DNA from: Chinchilla lanigera
Lineage: Eukaryota > Chordata > Mammalia > Rodentia > Chinchillidae
Assembly: GCF_000276665.1 (NCBI RefSeq)
Contig: NW_004955418.1
Location: 4,749,714 to 4,813,713 of the forward strand
Reading direction: 5' to 3'
DNA: 64,000 nucleotides
In this document: positions 47,258 to 59,121 of the stretch, one piece after another
Layout: every line of letters begins with the position of its first letter
How positions within the stretch are numbered: the stretch's first letter is position 1
Position numbers and translations under genes: made by a program
Notes under the pieces: model-generated
What the model was told of the DNA's origin: nothing
Database searches by the model: none
What the model saw: only the letters and a program-made list of their open reading frames with translations

Positions 47258-48603
47258 ACAGCAAAAATTTCAGAAATGGTAGCAACAAAAGTAAAACAAA
47301 TCTATGAGGATATATAGGAAATAAGATCAGAAATAATCTTTCAGGTAAAAAAGAAATGAGAAAAATCATAAAGTAAATGCTCAGTAAATCTGGAGTAGAG
47401 ATACATAGAAAATAGAGGACAATAGGAAATGAAGGAAACCATGGAAGATAAGTATAGAAAAGAAATATGATATATGAAATAGATTCAAACAGATATCCAA
47501 GAAATTAAAAATTCTATTGAAAGCTGGCAAAATTGCTGGAACAGAACTGAAGATATATTTTCAGACCTTGAATACAGGATCACAGCAAGAGATTGTGAAA
47601 GAAAAAATTTCTAAAAACAACAAGGAATCCGGACATAATAATTCAACAGCTAAGAGATGATGCAAAGAAAAACAATAAAAGAATGATAGGTATCAATGAA
47701 AATGCAGGTGTCAACACAAACGACATAAAAAAGAGTACTTGCAGAAGTAATAGCAAAAAATTTCACAAAGATGGGAGCAGAATCTGACATTCAGACAAGT
47801 GAGGCATATAAAACTTGAATTAGCCATGACCAAAGTAAATCTGCATCCAGACATTTAATAAGAAACATCACAGAAATTCAGCACAAGAACAGACTATTAA
47901 AAGCTGTTAGAGAACATAAACAGGTCACCTATAAGGGAAAACTCAACAGAATCACAGCAGACTTCTCAACACAAACCCTCAAATCAAGAAGATTTTAGAG
48001 TAAGTATTTCAAATCCTGAAAGAAAACAACTTCCAACCTAGATTGATATACCCTGAAAAACAATAATTAATGCAGAAATATGATACTTCCATGACAAAGA
48101 ACAAATGAAGACATTCATGATCACCAAACAAATCCTACAAAGAGTAGTGAAAGATATTCTAGACAGAGATAAAAATGGCCACAATTCCAAGAACAACAGA
48201 AAGAAACCACCAGCCAGGGCAAACAACTAAATAGAGGAAAAAAGCAGGGGACCTACACTGGGAAAATAACATAACAAAGATAAGTCAATACATATCAGTT
48301 ATAACCATCAATGTAAATGGCCTCAATTCACCAATCAATAGAAACAGACTGGCAGAGTGGATTAAGAAACAAAATCCAATAATAAGTTGTATACAAGAAA
48401 CACGTTTAACTGAAAAAGAAACTCATAGACTTAAAGTCAAAGGATAAAAAACAATACACCATGGAACAGCAACCTAGAAAAAGCAGGATAACTATTCTGT
48501 TTTGAGACAATGTGAATGAATGATCAAAAGTGATAAGGTCATTACATACTTGTTAGGGGAAAACTTCAAGAGGAAGGGATAACAATCACAAATGTGTATG
48601 TAC

Positions 48604-49004
48604 TGTTGCTGTGAGTGTGTCTTTTCTCAACAAAGCACCCATGGAGGCTGAGTACATAGATAAGCAAGTTTACTAGCTGGTGGTCAGCACCCAGCAAGGA
48701 ACCAGGCACTATCCCCCAAGGGCAGAAGGGGGTGTTATACATATCTGGTTCCAGGTCCAAAAGACAGTTGATGATTTTCTTATGTGGTTTGAAACAGAAA
48801 GGGGAACAAACAGTACTTTCTGTTTGGGGGTGGAGTGCAAGGTGTAATCAAACATCTTTTTCCAAAACATGGGGTGGTATTCAGTTAGGCAACTATGACA
48901 ACATTTACTGGAAACAAAAACTTAAGGAAAAAGAAACTTAAGCTTTAAAATGACACTTGAATACAAAAGGGTATTAATTTGGTTTCCTTTCTCATATCTT
49001 CTCA
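48604..49004 (-). mobile_element. Solo LTR-like insertion (about 401 bp) in L1 ORF2
   Basis: Interrupts the ORF2 endonuclease region, which resumes with 'caccactaaatacaagagc' at 49009. The insert begins TG and ends CA on either strand. Minus-strand reading looks better: a 'tgtataacaccccc' TATA-like block followed by a pyrimidine-rich stretch and an 'agtaaacttgc' block near the 3' end. Flanking TATGTAC / TATCAC probably derive from a 6-bp target duplication, as made by class II (ERVK-like) retroviruses. Confidence 0.55.
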
Positions 49005-49891
49005 TATCACCACTAAATACAAGAGCATCCAACTATAAGACAATTATTAATACACTTGAAAAATCAAATAAGCAATCACACAGTTGTAATGGGAGACATT
49101 AATACCCCATTGTCACAAAGAGATAGATCAACTAGGTAAAAACTTAGCAAAGAAATATCAGAAATGAGTCAAACCTGTGAAAAAATGGACTTAATAGATG
49201 TTTACAGTGTTCCACCCAATAAATAAAAATATACATTCTTCTCAGCTTCACATGGGATGTTCTCTAGAAGAGACTGTATACTATCCCATAGAACATGCTT
49301 AAGTAAATGCAAAAATATTGAAATTACCCCATGTATACTATCTGACCATAGTGCAATGAAATTGGAAATTAACAGCAAAAGAAACAAAAAAACTCCATAA
49401 ACACATGGAAATTAAATAACAACCTCTTGAACAACCAGTGGGTCACAGAAGAAATTAAACAATATGTGCAATCAAATGAAAGTGTACATGCAGCATACCA
49501 GATTGTGAGACATTATGAGACACAATGAAAGAAGTCCAAAGAGGGAAATTTATAGCGGTGAATTCTCACATCAGGAAAACAGAATGAGCACAAATAAGCA
49601 CTCTAATGTTGCACTTCAGGCTTCTAGAAAAAGAAGAATAAGTCAAGGTCAAAGCCTATACAAGGGAGGAAATTATAAAGATCAGAGCAGAAATTAATGC
49701 AACTGAGAATAGGGACAATACAAACAATTAATAAATCAAAGAGTAGGTTCTTTGAAAGACTCAGTAATATTGATAAACCCTTTGCCAATCTTATCAAAAA
49801 AAAGGAAAGAAAAGACTTACATTACTGCATTGAGGAATGAAAAAATGAAATCAGTATAGATCCTGTGTAAATTCAGAAGATCATGAATACA

Positions 49892-50242
49892 TGCTGTGTG
49901 GAGTGGCTGAAGTTGAAAATCAATCACATGTGCAGGGCTAGAGCAAGGCCAGACCTAAGAACACAGAGCGCCCAGGTAAGCCAGCTGAAAAAGTTGTTCC
50001 AGACCTGAGAACACAGGTACCCAAGGCAAGACAGATAAACAAGTTGTCAGGCAGAGGGGTTTCACCTGACATCAACCTGCCAAGTGTATAATTAAGTTTG
50101 CTGCAGTTCTTGGGCAGTTCTTTTCTCCCACCAGGAGCGGGACTCCACCTGACCTCAGCTTTCTGCATTTTCATTCTTAACTTCATTTCTTCTTAGTCCT
50201 TCCCCCAGGAGTATCTCAAGAGCTGCCTGGGATGCCCCAACC
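49892..50242 (+). mobile_element. Solo LTR-like insertion (about 350 bp) in L1 ORF2
   Basis: Interrupts ORF2 between 'cagaagatcatgaatac' and 'tactctgaaaatttttac', which are adjacent in other L1s. Begins TGCTGTGTGG. Contains two tandem copies of a 50-bp unit (49949-49998 and 49999-50048, each starting CCAGACCTRAGAACACAG), like a duplicated U3 enhancer. A 'gtataattaag' TATA-like block lies at about 50085. Possible 4-bp target duplication (TACA/TACT) suggests a class I element. Confidence 0.5.
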
Positions 50243-53149
50243 TACTCTGAAAATTTTTACTTTCTTAACATGGCAAACACAGAAGAAATGAACAGATTCC
50301 TAGATATATATGAGTTATCCAAGCTAAAACAAGAAGATTCAAACTTCTGAATAATGCAGTATCAGTAAATAAAATTGAAAATGCAATTAAAAACTTACCA
50401 ACAAAAAAAGCACAGGTCTTGATGTATTCACTAGTGAATTCTACAAGAAATTTAGAGAAGAGTTAATGCCAGTATTCCTCAGACTAATGAAACTGAAAAG
50501 GAAGCAATACTCCCAAACTCATTCTGGAAGCAGGAATATCCTGATTCCAAAACCAGAGAAGAATGCAACCAAAAAGGAGAAACACAGGCCAGTCTCCCTA
50601 ATGAACATAGATGCAAAAATCCTAAATAAGACACTGGCAAGCAGAATGCAGTAAACCATCAAGAAAATTGTACATTATGACCAAGTAGGATTCATCCCAC
50701 ATATGCAGGGTGGTTCAAATATGCAAACAGATCCAAAGACACAAATCACATGATCATCTCAATAGATGTAGGAAAAGCTTTTGATAAAGTCCAATACACA
50801 TTTATGATAAAAAAAAACTCTACAGAAAATTGGAATAAATAGCCTTTACCTCTATCTCATAAAAGCCATTTATGATAAACCAACAGCTAACATCATATTA
50901 AATGGTCAAAAACTGAAAGCTTTCACTCTAAAATCAGGAACAGGACAAGGATGTCCACTATTACCCCTCTTATTCAGCATACATCTGGAAACATTAGCCA
51001 AAACATTTAGACAAGAGAAAAATTAAAAGGAATAAAGATAGGAAAGGAACAAGTTAAATTATCATTATTTGCATATGACATGATATTCTACATAGAACAC
51101 CTCAAAAACTCCACCCAAAAACTGGTAGATTTAATATCAAAATTCAGCAGTGTAGCAAAAATGAATAGAATTATTGTACATAAGCACCAAACATAGAGAG
51201 AGAAATTAGAGAAAACACACCCTTCACTATAGCATCAAAAAAAAGAAGTACTTAGGAATCAGTCTAACAAAGGCTGTGAAAGGTCTGTACAGGGAAAATT
51301 ACAGTACCCTAAAAAAGGAGATTCAAAGGGATATCAGAAAATGCAAAGATTTCCCTTGCTCATGGATAGGAAGAACCAACATAGTGAAAATGACCATATT
51401 CCCAAAACTTTTATACAGATTTAAAGCAATCTGAATCAAAATAACATTAACATACATCATAGATCTAGAGAAAACATTCCTGAAATTCACTAGGAACCAG
51501 AAGAGACCTAGAATAGCAATAGCAAATCTGGGTAATAAAGGCAAGTCAGGGGGCATCACAATCAAAGACCTAAAATTATAATATAAAACGACTGTGAGAA
51601 AATCAGCATGGTATTGGAAAAAATAAAATAGGCCTGAGGATCAGTGGAACAGAATAGAAGATGCAGACTGAACCCCAAACACACTCAGCCGCCTTATCTT
51701 TGACAAAGGAGCCAAACATTTTCACTGGAAGAAAGATAGCCTCTTTAATGAATGGTGTTGGAGAAACTGGCTTTCCAGATGCCAAAGACAAAATCTGGAC
51801 CCATATGTATCACCATACACTAAACTAAATTTCAAATAGATCAAAGATCTAAATATTAGAACAGAAACACTAAATTCATTGGAGAAGAAAATAGGTAGAA
51901 ATCTCGAAGACGTAGGTGTAGACAGACTTCATGAACAAAACCCAGACTGCAAAGCAAATGTTACAGAGAATCAATAATTGGGATCTTACCTTATTAAAAA
52001 GCTTGTGCATATCAAAAGAAATCACTAACAGAGTGAAAAGACAACACACAGAGTGGGAAAAAATTATAGCCAATTGTCCCTCAGACAATGGACTAATATC
52101 TAGAATGTATGAAGAATTGAAAATAATTAGATCCCCCCACATTTAAAGATTTATCCCAAAAATGGGCATTTGAGATGAATACACACTTTTCCAATGAAGA
52201 AATAAAATAACAAATATATGAAAAAAATGTTTGACATCATTGGGTATTTGAGAGATGCGAATTAAAACATCACTGAGAGGCCATCTCACACCAGAAAGAG
52301 TAGCTATCATCAAAAACTTAACTGATAACAGATACTGGTGGGCCAATGGGAAAAAAGGAACCCTTCTCTACTGTTGGTTTGAGTGTAGACTAGTGCAACT
52401 GGAAATCAAAATGGAGATTTCTCCAAAAACTAGGTTTTGAGGTCCCACTTCACCCAGCTATTCCCCTTCTGAGTATTTTTCCAGAAAAACTGAAAACATC
52501 ATACCATAGCAATATAAGTGCACTGATGTTTATAGCAACAGAATTTAATAGCTAGATTTTGGAAACAACCAAATGTCCATCAAGGAAGGAATAAATAAAA
52601 AGAGGTGTGGTTGTTTTATATAATATAATACTACTCAGCCATATAGAAGGCTAAACTTGAGACTCTTATATGTAATTGAATGCAACTCGTGACCACACTC
52701 ATAAGTGAAAAAAATCAGACCCATATGTGTAAACATCATATTGTCTCACTAGTGTGAGAAACTGAAGGAGTAAATAAGGTCCAAAATGTACAATAGATAT
52801 TGTTAAATGGAAAGAAACTGTTCAAAAGAAAAGGCAAACTGATGGGGGAAAGGGGAACAGAAGGAAGGGAAAAAGAAAAAAACATATTGATGCACAAGGT
52901 AGTTAAGATAGGTATACAGCTAGTTTCTCTTAGTTCCTTGAAAAGTTTGTGTTCATATTGTTTGGACAGGATATTATGCACATATCATGCCTATATCTTG
53001 TTCTCTGAGTAACTCTACGAAGACAACAATATGCAACGTATTAATTATTGTAACTCTCCTACTAACCTACTTTGAAACACTGTTTTATTGTTATTTTTAT
53101 GTTTTTCTTTTCAATAAAAAAATAAAGAGCTACACAAAGTTCAAGACAT

Positions 53150-54200
53150 CTAAGAAAATAGTGTGATTAATGAAGGAGTGACAAAATGGAAACTCAGAAA
53201 AAAACAGTATAGTGAATATATATTCAAACAAACCTAGAAGAATTTACTACAAACTCATTGCACCAACATAAAAAGTAGTGTTCGTTGGAAGCAGGAAACT
53301 CATTCTACATGGAAGGCCACAAAGGAAGTATGGAACGAAAACCAGCAAAATTGGTAACGTATAATTCTGTCAAATTAACATCAAATTTATAATATAATTA
53401 TAGTAATACCTTGAATTTTAACTATAGAAAGAACTACAAAACATGATTCAGTGACTGATTAGTAGGGCTGACAGAGAAATTTAAGTATTCAAAGGCCCTT
53501 AAATTATTCTAGAAAAGTGTAAAAGTACTTTGATTTTAAACAATAGTCTCATACAATGATGAAATAGGATATAACTTCTGATTTACTCTACAAGAAAAAT
53601 GTCCTACTAAAAATCTAGGGCAAAACAAGCCATGAAGAGAGAAAATTGGAAATATAGAATAAGAAAGACCAATACAGTGTCTTATGAAAAATAAAAGATT
53701 TCAACTCAAATGTATGGCATCAGCAATTATATTGCACATAAGTGGTTAATGTATTTCAATTATAGGAAAATATGATCAGACTGAATAAACAACACAACCC
53801 TATGCTGTTATAAGTGACATCTGAAGCATAAATTTATAGAAAATTTATTTATTTGTTCACTTATGTATTTGGTACCGGGAACTGAGCTCAGGACCTCACG
53901 CTTACCTGGCAAGTGCTGTGCTGCTGAGCTAAATCCCTGGCCCCAGAAAGTTTTAAAATAGTAAGTAAAGAAAAACCAATATAATTAGTTAATGTCAGAT
54001 AAAACAGACTATTAAAAGATAGTATTATTAGGAATACAGAGGAAGATTTCAATGTGAAAATGAATTTATTTTGCAAGATAATAATATAAAAGAAAATGTC
54101 TGTATCCAAGATCATGCCCTCAAAATATGCAGAGCTAGAATTAACAGAAATAACAAAATGTAACTTAAGTGAGGAGGGAAAATATTCTCATTAGTTGGAA
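53150..54200 (+). mobile_element. Old L1M fragment, sense
   Basis: 'gaagaatttactacaaactc' and 'catggaaggccacaaaggaag' match the region ahead of ORF2 in old L1M elements, and 'tgtcagataaaacagac' with 'aatgtctgtatccaagatc' match the ORF2 endonuclease part. Interrupted by a SINE at 53868. Strongly diverged. Confidence 0.45.
53868..53944 (-). mobile_element. tRNA-derived SINE, antisense
   Basis: 'tttggtaccgggaactgagc', 'ggcaagtgctgtgctgctg' and 'gagctaaatccctggcccc'. No clear T-rich tail or target duplication, so an older copy. Confidence 0.85.
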
Positions 54201-54599
54201 TACAGTACATGGAATTATCGCGGAGTCACTGATTTTGCCAGATTTATTTAAAGAGTCAATGAAATAACAGTCAAAATCCCAATTGTCTTATAGATCATCA
54301 CAAATGGATTTTAAATTTGATGTAGACATGCAACTATCACCCGTACATAAATAGATTTATGTCTATTTTTCCACCCCAACTTTAATTTATGTTATCTTGT
54401 CTTACTGTACTAGCTTTAACCTGCAGAGCCCAGCAGCATGGAAGGGGCTCTACTAGATCTCTTCATCTTGACATCAGTCTCAGAGGAATCACTGTCATTA
54501 AATTTGTCATATTAGAAAAATTAAACAATAAAAGTAAATTTGTCATATTTTATAAAAATTATTTTTATTAGAGTTAAGAAAGATCTCTTCTGGACATTG

Positions 54600-55245
54600 T
54601 TTGCTACATTTTTCTATATGGCATATATAACATATATTACCAAAGCTGTTTTTTTAGTGTGTTTATATTGTGTGAGTTTTCTTTTTTATTGTTTCTGTTG
54701 TGAATTACGTTGATTGGTTTTCATTTATAACAGCCTTCTAATGATAAATGCAACTCAACTTAGCCATGGGATGTTATCTTTTTATGTGCTGCTTGATATC
54801 ATTTGATAATATTTTGGTTAAAAGGTTTGCATCTGCATTTATGAGTAAGATTGACCTGTAATTTTTATTTACATCTCTATCAAGTCTGCTTCTTTATGAA
54901 CAAGGTGGGAAACTACTCCCTCCCTCCATTTCTTAGTGTCAGAAATGGTTGTTTCTTTATGCTTTCTTTTTTTCTTTTGAGACTGATGTTGTTTCTTAAA
55001 TGTTTAGTAGAAAAAAATTATGCTAAAACTCCTGCATAAATACGAATTTATTTTTCCTCTTAAGTCTGTCAATACTTGCTTTATATAACATGCACATTGT
55101 GAGTCACTCATCTTCCTGGTGAAATGAATAGCCCATCATTACAAATACCCCAGCTTATCTTTCATCTTACTTTTATCTCTATTAATGTAAAATATCAGCC
55201 TTCTTGTTAGCATTTGTGTAACACGCTTTTCTCTACCATATTACA
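54600..55245 (-). mobile_element. Old L1M ORF2 fragments, antisense
   Basis: 'aaaggtttgcatctgcattt', 'gagtaagattgacctgtaat' and 'cttaaatgtttagtag' match antisense reverse transcriptase sequence of old L1s; 'cttctt'-rich 55085-55245 resembles the endonuclease part. An MLT1 LTR interrupts the same element at its right end. Confidence 0.5.
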
Positions 55246-55254
55246 TTCTTAGTC

Positions 55255-55561
55255 CACTTGTACAGGTGTAGTAAGATGCCACAAAAGGAGTAATTTATGA
55301 AGGACAAGAATTTATTTCTCACAGTTCTGGCGGATGAAATTGCAGAGTGAAGATACTGACTGGCACCTGGTACCTACAAGGTTTTGTTCTGCAGCGAGGA
55401 TGCTGCGTGTCCTATGGCAGAAAGAGAAGGAAGAAAGGACTTTCCTCTCCATCATGGTCCAGCAGAAGTGCCCCAGTGCCCTAACTATCTAAAAGTTTTA
55501 CCTGTTAATATATTACTTGGCACCATGTGAATTTTGGAAAGGACACTTCAAACCATAACAA
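55255..55561 (-). mobile_element. MaLR (MLT1-like) solo LTR, antisense
   Basis: 'agaatttatttctcacagtt' near 55305, 'ctggcggatgaaattgc', 'tctccatcatggtccagc' and a terminal 'ggacacttcaaaccataaca' are in the order of an antisense MaLR LTR. It is inserted into old L1 sequence. Confidence 0.6.
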
Positions 55562-55564
55562 TTG

Positions 55565-56000
55565 CCAAATTACCACAATTTATATTTTAAGTCGTCATTT
55601 ATAAGAAGCATAGAGTTGTATTTTCATTCAGTCTCACATTCCTTGTTTATAGTGGCATCATGTAGTTCATTTATATTTAATACCACCACTGACAAAATTG
55701 AAATTAATTCTATATATTATTTAGTCTTCTCCTTGTCTTTACAATGTTACCTTTTTTCCTTCTCAACTAATTTTAGATTATCTTTTAGCATTTCATTTAA
55801 CCTTGCTGTTACCTTAGTATTGTGCATTCTTTTCTATTTTTTAATGCTTTTACTAGGTCAAAACTTGCCACTTGTGCTTATTTAAGTATAATATTCACGC
55901 CATTCTTACTCTTTTCCCTGACATCATAGGAGCCTTGGAACGCCAAATTGTGCCTTCCTCTCTCACCTTCATGCCGTTCTTACCAGGTATTTTTAATTCT
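55565..56000 (-). mobile_element. Old L1M fragment, antisense, continuing after the LTR
   Basis: 'tttatattttaagtcgtc' and 'ttagattatcttttagcatt' resemble the antisense of the start of ORF2 and the inter-ORF region in old L1s. Limits are uncertain. Confidence 0.4.
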
Positions 56001-56389
56001 ACATCTATCTAAAGGTCAATTTGGCAATAGTTTTACTGATATTTATGGTAATATTTATTGGAGCCACTCTCATCATACCCAGTTCTTGGTTCTTCCATTT
56101 CCCTGCATCTTAAATTTCCGTCTGAAATTAAATTTTTTTAACTCCAAGAATGTAATTCATCACAGGCTGATTTACTAGGAAGGTATTGAAATTTCAGAAA
56201 ACTTTACTATGGCCTCTTCCAGTATGTTTATGTGGTCATGTTATTTTTTAAAACAGAAAAATAAGACATTCTAGCTGAACTGAGTTCACACCACCTAGCC
56301 TTCGCACTCAGGGTTCCTGTCAGTCAATTCCTTCATACGTACCAGATTTGGGGCACAAACTAAGGCAAAGGGGAGTTGCATCTACATTT

Positions 56390-57120
56390 TTAGCTGGGAC
56401 TTAGAGGAGGAGCAAAGGAAATGTAATGTGCAACACCAAGAGCTAGAAGCACAATTCGCAATAGCTAAATCTTGGAAATGTCCCACATGCCCTTCAACAG
56501 ATGATGGTGCATAAAACTTAGCATTTATTCTCGACGGAGCACGAATCTGCCATAAAGATAAGTTGGAGCACTTGCAGCTAAATGGATGCACAATGAAATC
56601 ATAATATTAAGTGAAGTAAATCAGGACACACAAGCTTAAATATCACCCGGTTTCTCTTATATGAGAAACATTTATCTGTATTTCTGTATCTGTATAGATT
56701 AGATAGATAGAGATGGAGTAAAATAGAAGATACAAAACTAAGAAGTGGTGGGGCTGGGGATTTAGCTCAGAGGCACAGCGCCTGCCTGGCAAGCGCCAGG
56801 TTGTGAGTTTGATTCCCGGTACCGGAGAAAAACCAAAAAAAAAAAAGAAAACTAAGAAGTGGAAGCCATTTTCAAATTGATGGGGATCAAGATGTGGATA
56901 GAAGGAGTGGGAGGGAACAGAAAGAGGATGGGAAAAAAGAATAGAAGACAAGAAAATGAAAAAGAAGCTTTTGCAAATGGGAAGGGGACCAAGAGCTGGA
57001 AGGAGCAGGGAGGGAGATGGGTAGGTGGTGAAAAAGAAAACAATAGTTAAAATGTGTGTGTACCAGCTTCCCCGTGAAAAGAAATCATTTTGTACTGCAA
57101 ACATGTACTAATAAAAAAAT
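56390..57120 (+). mobile_element. L1 3' end, sense, split by a SINE
   Basis: 'caattcgcaatagctaaatc' and 'cccttcaacagatgatggtg' are the end of ORF2; 'aagtgaagtaaatcagg' and 'ggtttctcttatatgag' start the 3' UTR; a purine-rich block follows (56880-57040) and 'actaataaaaaaatagg' closes it. The SINE at 56749 interrupts the 3' UTR. Confidence 0.8.
56749..56847 (+). mobile_element. Young tRNA-derived SINE with 15-bp target-site duplication
   Basis: GGGGCTGGGGATTTAGCTCA head, 'gattcccggtaccggag' and an A-rich tail. Perfect direct repeats AAAACTAAGAAGTGG at 56734-56748 and 56848-56862. Inserted into an L1 3' UTR. Confidence 0.95.
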
Positions 57121-57611
57121 AGGAGCTAGAATGTGGAAAATCCTTTGACTCATCAGACATGTAAGATCGTAAATGCAAGATTAGGCCCTAAATGATGCTT
57201 AATAAAAACAGCAGTTTTCTCATATCATGAATATAATGAATAAGGAAGCATTATAAATACACAGGACACCTGTTTTTCTTTTAAAATGGGAATTTATGAA
57301 ATAAAATATGTCAGAACCCCTGTGTTTTTGAGACATAAAATTGTAGAAGCAGCATAAATGCCACATTTATATGTGCGTGATGTTTTATGCATCCTAAAAG
57401 AGGATAATTTTTAAAATATTTGATGCATATTTTCCTAATAATATCTAGTCATCTAAACAAGGTAGTAGGCAAAATTTTCTAAATACAGAAAAACAGAAAA
57501 ATTTAAAAGCAGGACTGTAGATAGTATTCAGTACTATTTAAACACAGTGCACAGCTTTTCTGGATTTAGGATGCTTGTGGTTTTTAAACTCTGAAATACA
57601 TGTATTTTTTC

Positions 57612-57728
57612 TTTTTTCCTTTTTTTTTTTTTTTGGGTTTTGTTTTTTTCTGGTGCCGGAAATCAAACTCATGACCTTGCACTTACCAGGCAGGCACTGT
57701 GTCACTGAGCTATATCCCCAGCCCTAAC
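57612..57728 (-). mobile_element. Young tRNA-derived SINE, antisense, with target-site duplication
   Basis: T-rich tail, 'ttctggtgccggaaatcaaa' and 'gagctatatccccagccc'. Direct repeats ACATGTATTTTTTC at 57598-57611 and 57729-57742. Confidence 0.9.
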
Positions 57729-57759
57729 ACATGTATTTTTTCCTACTTTAAGAGTCACT

Positions 57760-58285
57760 TTTTAAACCTTTGTAGTAAAAAAAATGAACTATTTCTTTCA
57801 AAGAGCCACAGTCAAGTGCTTCACCTTCTGGAAATTCAGAATGTAAACCTGTATCACGACTATTTCATGTATTCATTATGTCATTCATTATTTGCTATGT
57901 TCTCTTTCTTTTTCTCACTACATGGTTCATTTGGGATATTTCCTTCTAAAGTTTCTTTCAACTTGCTTTTTCTCCATTCATCTGTATAATATACACTTAA
58001 ACCATTTAATCTCTAAACTTAAATATCATATATTATAGTTTTCAGTCATTTTTTTCTAGTCTTCTTTTAAAATTCTCACTCTTTAATTATTTAAGCATAT
58101 TAAATATAACTATTTTGAAGTCTGTATCTGATTGCTCCACTCTTTGTATCAAATATTACTTTGGAGCTACTAAATATTGTTCCTCTTAAGTTTTGGTCAT
58201 ATTTTCTTCTTTTCCAGTATATTTAGGCATTTCTGTTGAGTGCTAGATATTTTATATTAAAATAATAGGGATAATTTACAACTAT
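57760..58285 (-). mobile_element. Old L1M ORF1/5' region, antisense
   Basis: 'tttgaagtctgtatctgatt' with flanking 'ttaagcatattaaatat' and 'gttgagtgctagatattt' match the antisense of old L1 ORF1 sequence. Highly diverged. Confidence 0.4.
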
Positions 58286-58579
58286 TATTGTGTTATTTTC
58301 TTTCACAGAGGATTTTTCTTCTGGTATAATGCCAAGAGCACAAGCAAATCAAGACAAAGTTAGTCCTTTCAGAGACTGGGAGGAATCAAAGCTGTGCTTC
58401 AGCCCTGAGAGGGTAGGACTGTTTTCAGTTTATTCTCTTACTGTCACGCACACGTGTTCAGAGTCCCAACTCATGCAGCTAACCAAGCTGTTACCATATG
58501 AGGTGGCCTTCAAGTACAATTTTATAGCCCAGGTTTTATGAGTCTGTCAAAAAATCTGCCTAAATAAAAAGAAATATGA

Positions 58580-59121
58580 ATACATAAAAGAAAAATAAAT
58601 GACAATGTCCACATTAAAGAACTACAGAAAATGCCAAGGAATCTACAAAAAAGTCTCTAAAACTATTAAATTTAACAAGGTCACAGAATAAAAAGTTCAT
58701 GCCTTTGTTAATCATACATATTAACAATGCACAAATTAAAAATAGCAGTACCATTTAAGCATTTATAGTTACAACAAAAATTAAATCCAACAAAAATGTA
58801 CAAGAGCTCTATATTTGTTTTCAATGCTGATCAAAGACAACCTAAATAGTAAGAAATACTATAATCTTGGATTACAAGATTCAGTATAATAAAGGTATAA
58901 TTTCTCCCCAAACTGATCCACAGACTTGATGAAACATCAATAAAAATCTTAGAATGGTACTTTGTAGATATTAACAATATGATTGTAAGGCCTTTGGGGA
59001 ATGTCAAAAGATCTAGACTAGCTAAAACAACTTTGAAAGAGAAAAAAGTAGAAGTAAATAAATTTAACAAGTTATTGTTTCAAAAATGTTTCATATTAGT
59101 GAACATACAAACCAATATAGG
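58580..59121 (+). mobile_element. Old L1M ORF2 fragment, sense
   Basis: 'cacattaaagaactacagaa', 'acaaaaattaaatcc'-type blocks, 'ctgatccacagacttgatg' and 'gatctagactagctaaaac' follow ORF2 past the reverse transcriptase. It is much older than the L1 that begins inside it at 59122. Confidence 0.5.

Larger units (their letters stand above)
47258..53131 (+). mobile_element. Older plus-strand L1, part 2: ORF1, ORF2 and 3' UTR
   Basis: Continues from 41221. ORF1 runs to about 48240, ORF2 from about 48296 to 52660, and the 3' UTR ends with 'caataaaaaaataaag' near 53131. ORF2 pieces are readable: TINVNGLNSPI at the start, PKPEKNATKKEKHRPVSLMN (50544-50610), and an FAYD form of the catalytic box near 51075. 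Many stops and frameshifts. Two LTR-like insertions (48604-49004 and 49892-50242) split ORF2. Confidence 0.85.

Noticed and set aside
41222..53131. Head-to-head L1 pair as a palindrome or twin-priming product
   Set aside because: Both parts are nearly full length, of different age and with different 5' UTRs, and the left flank is the missing ORF1 of the plus-strand copy; nesting explains it.
56643..57104. 153-codon minus-strand frame
   Set aside because: Antisense of an L1 3' UTR and a SINE; the Phe/Ser/Pro-rich product comes from the purine-rich L1 strand.
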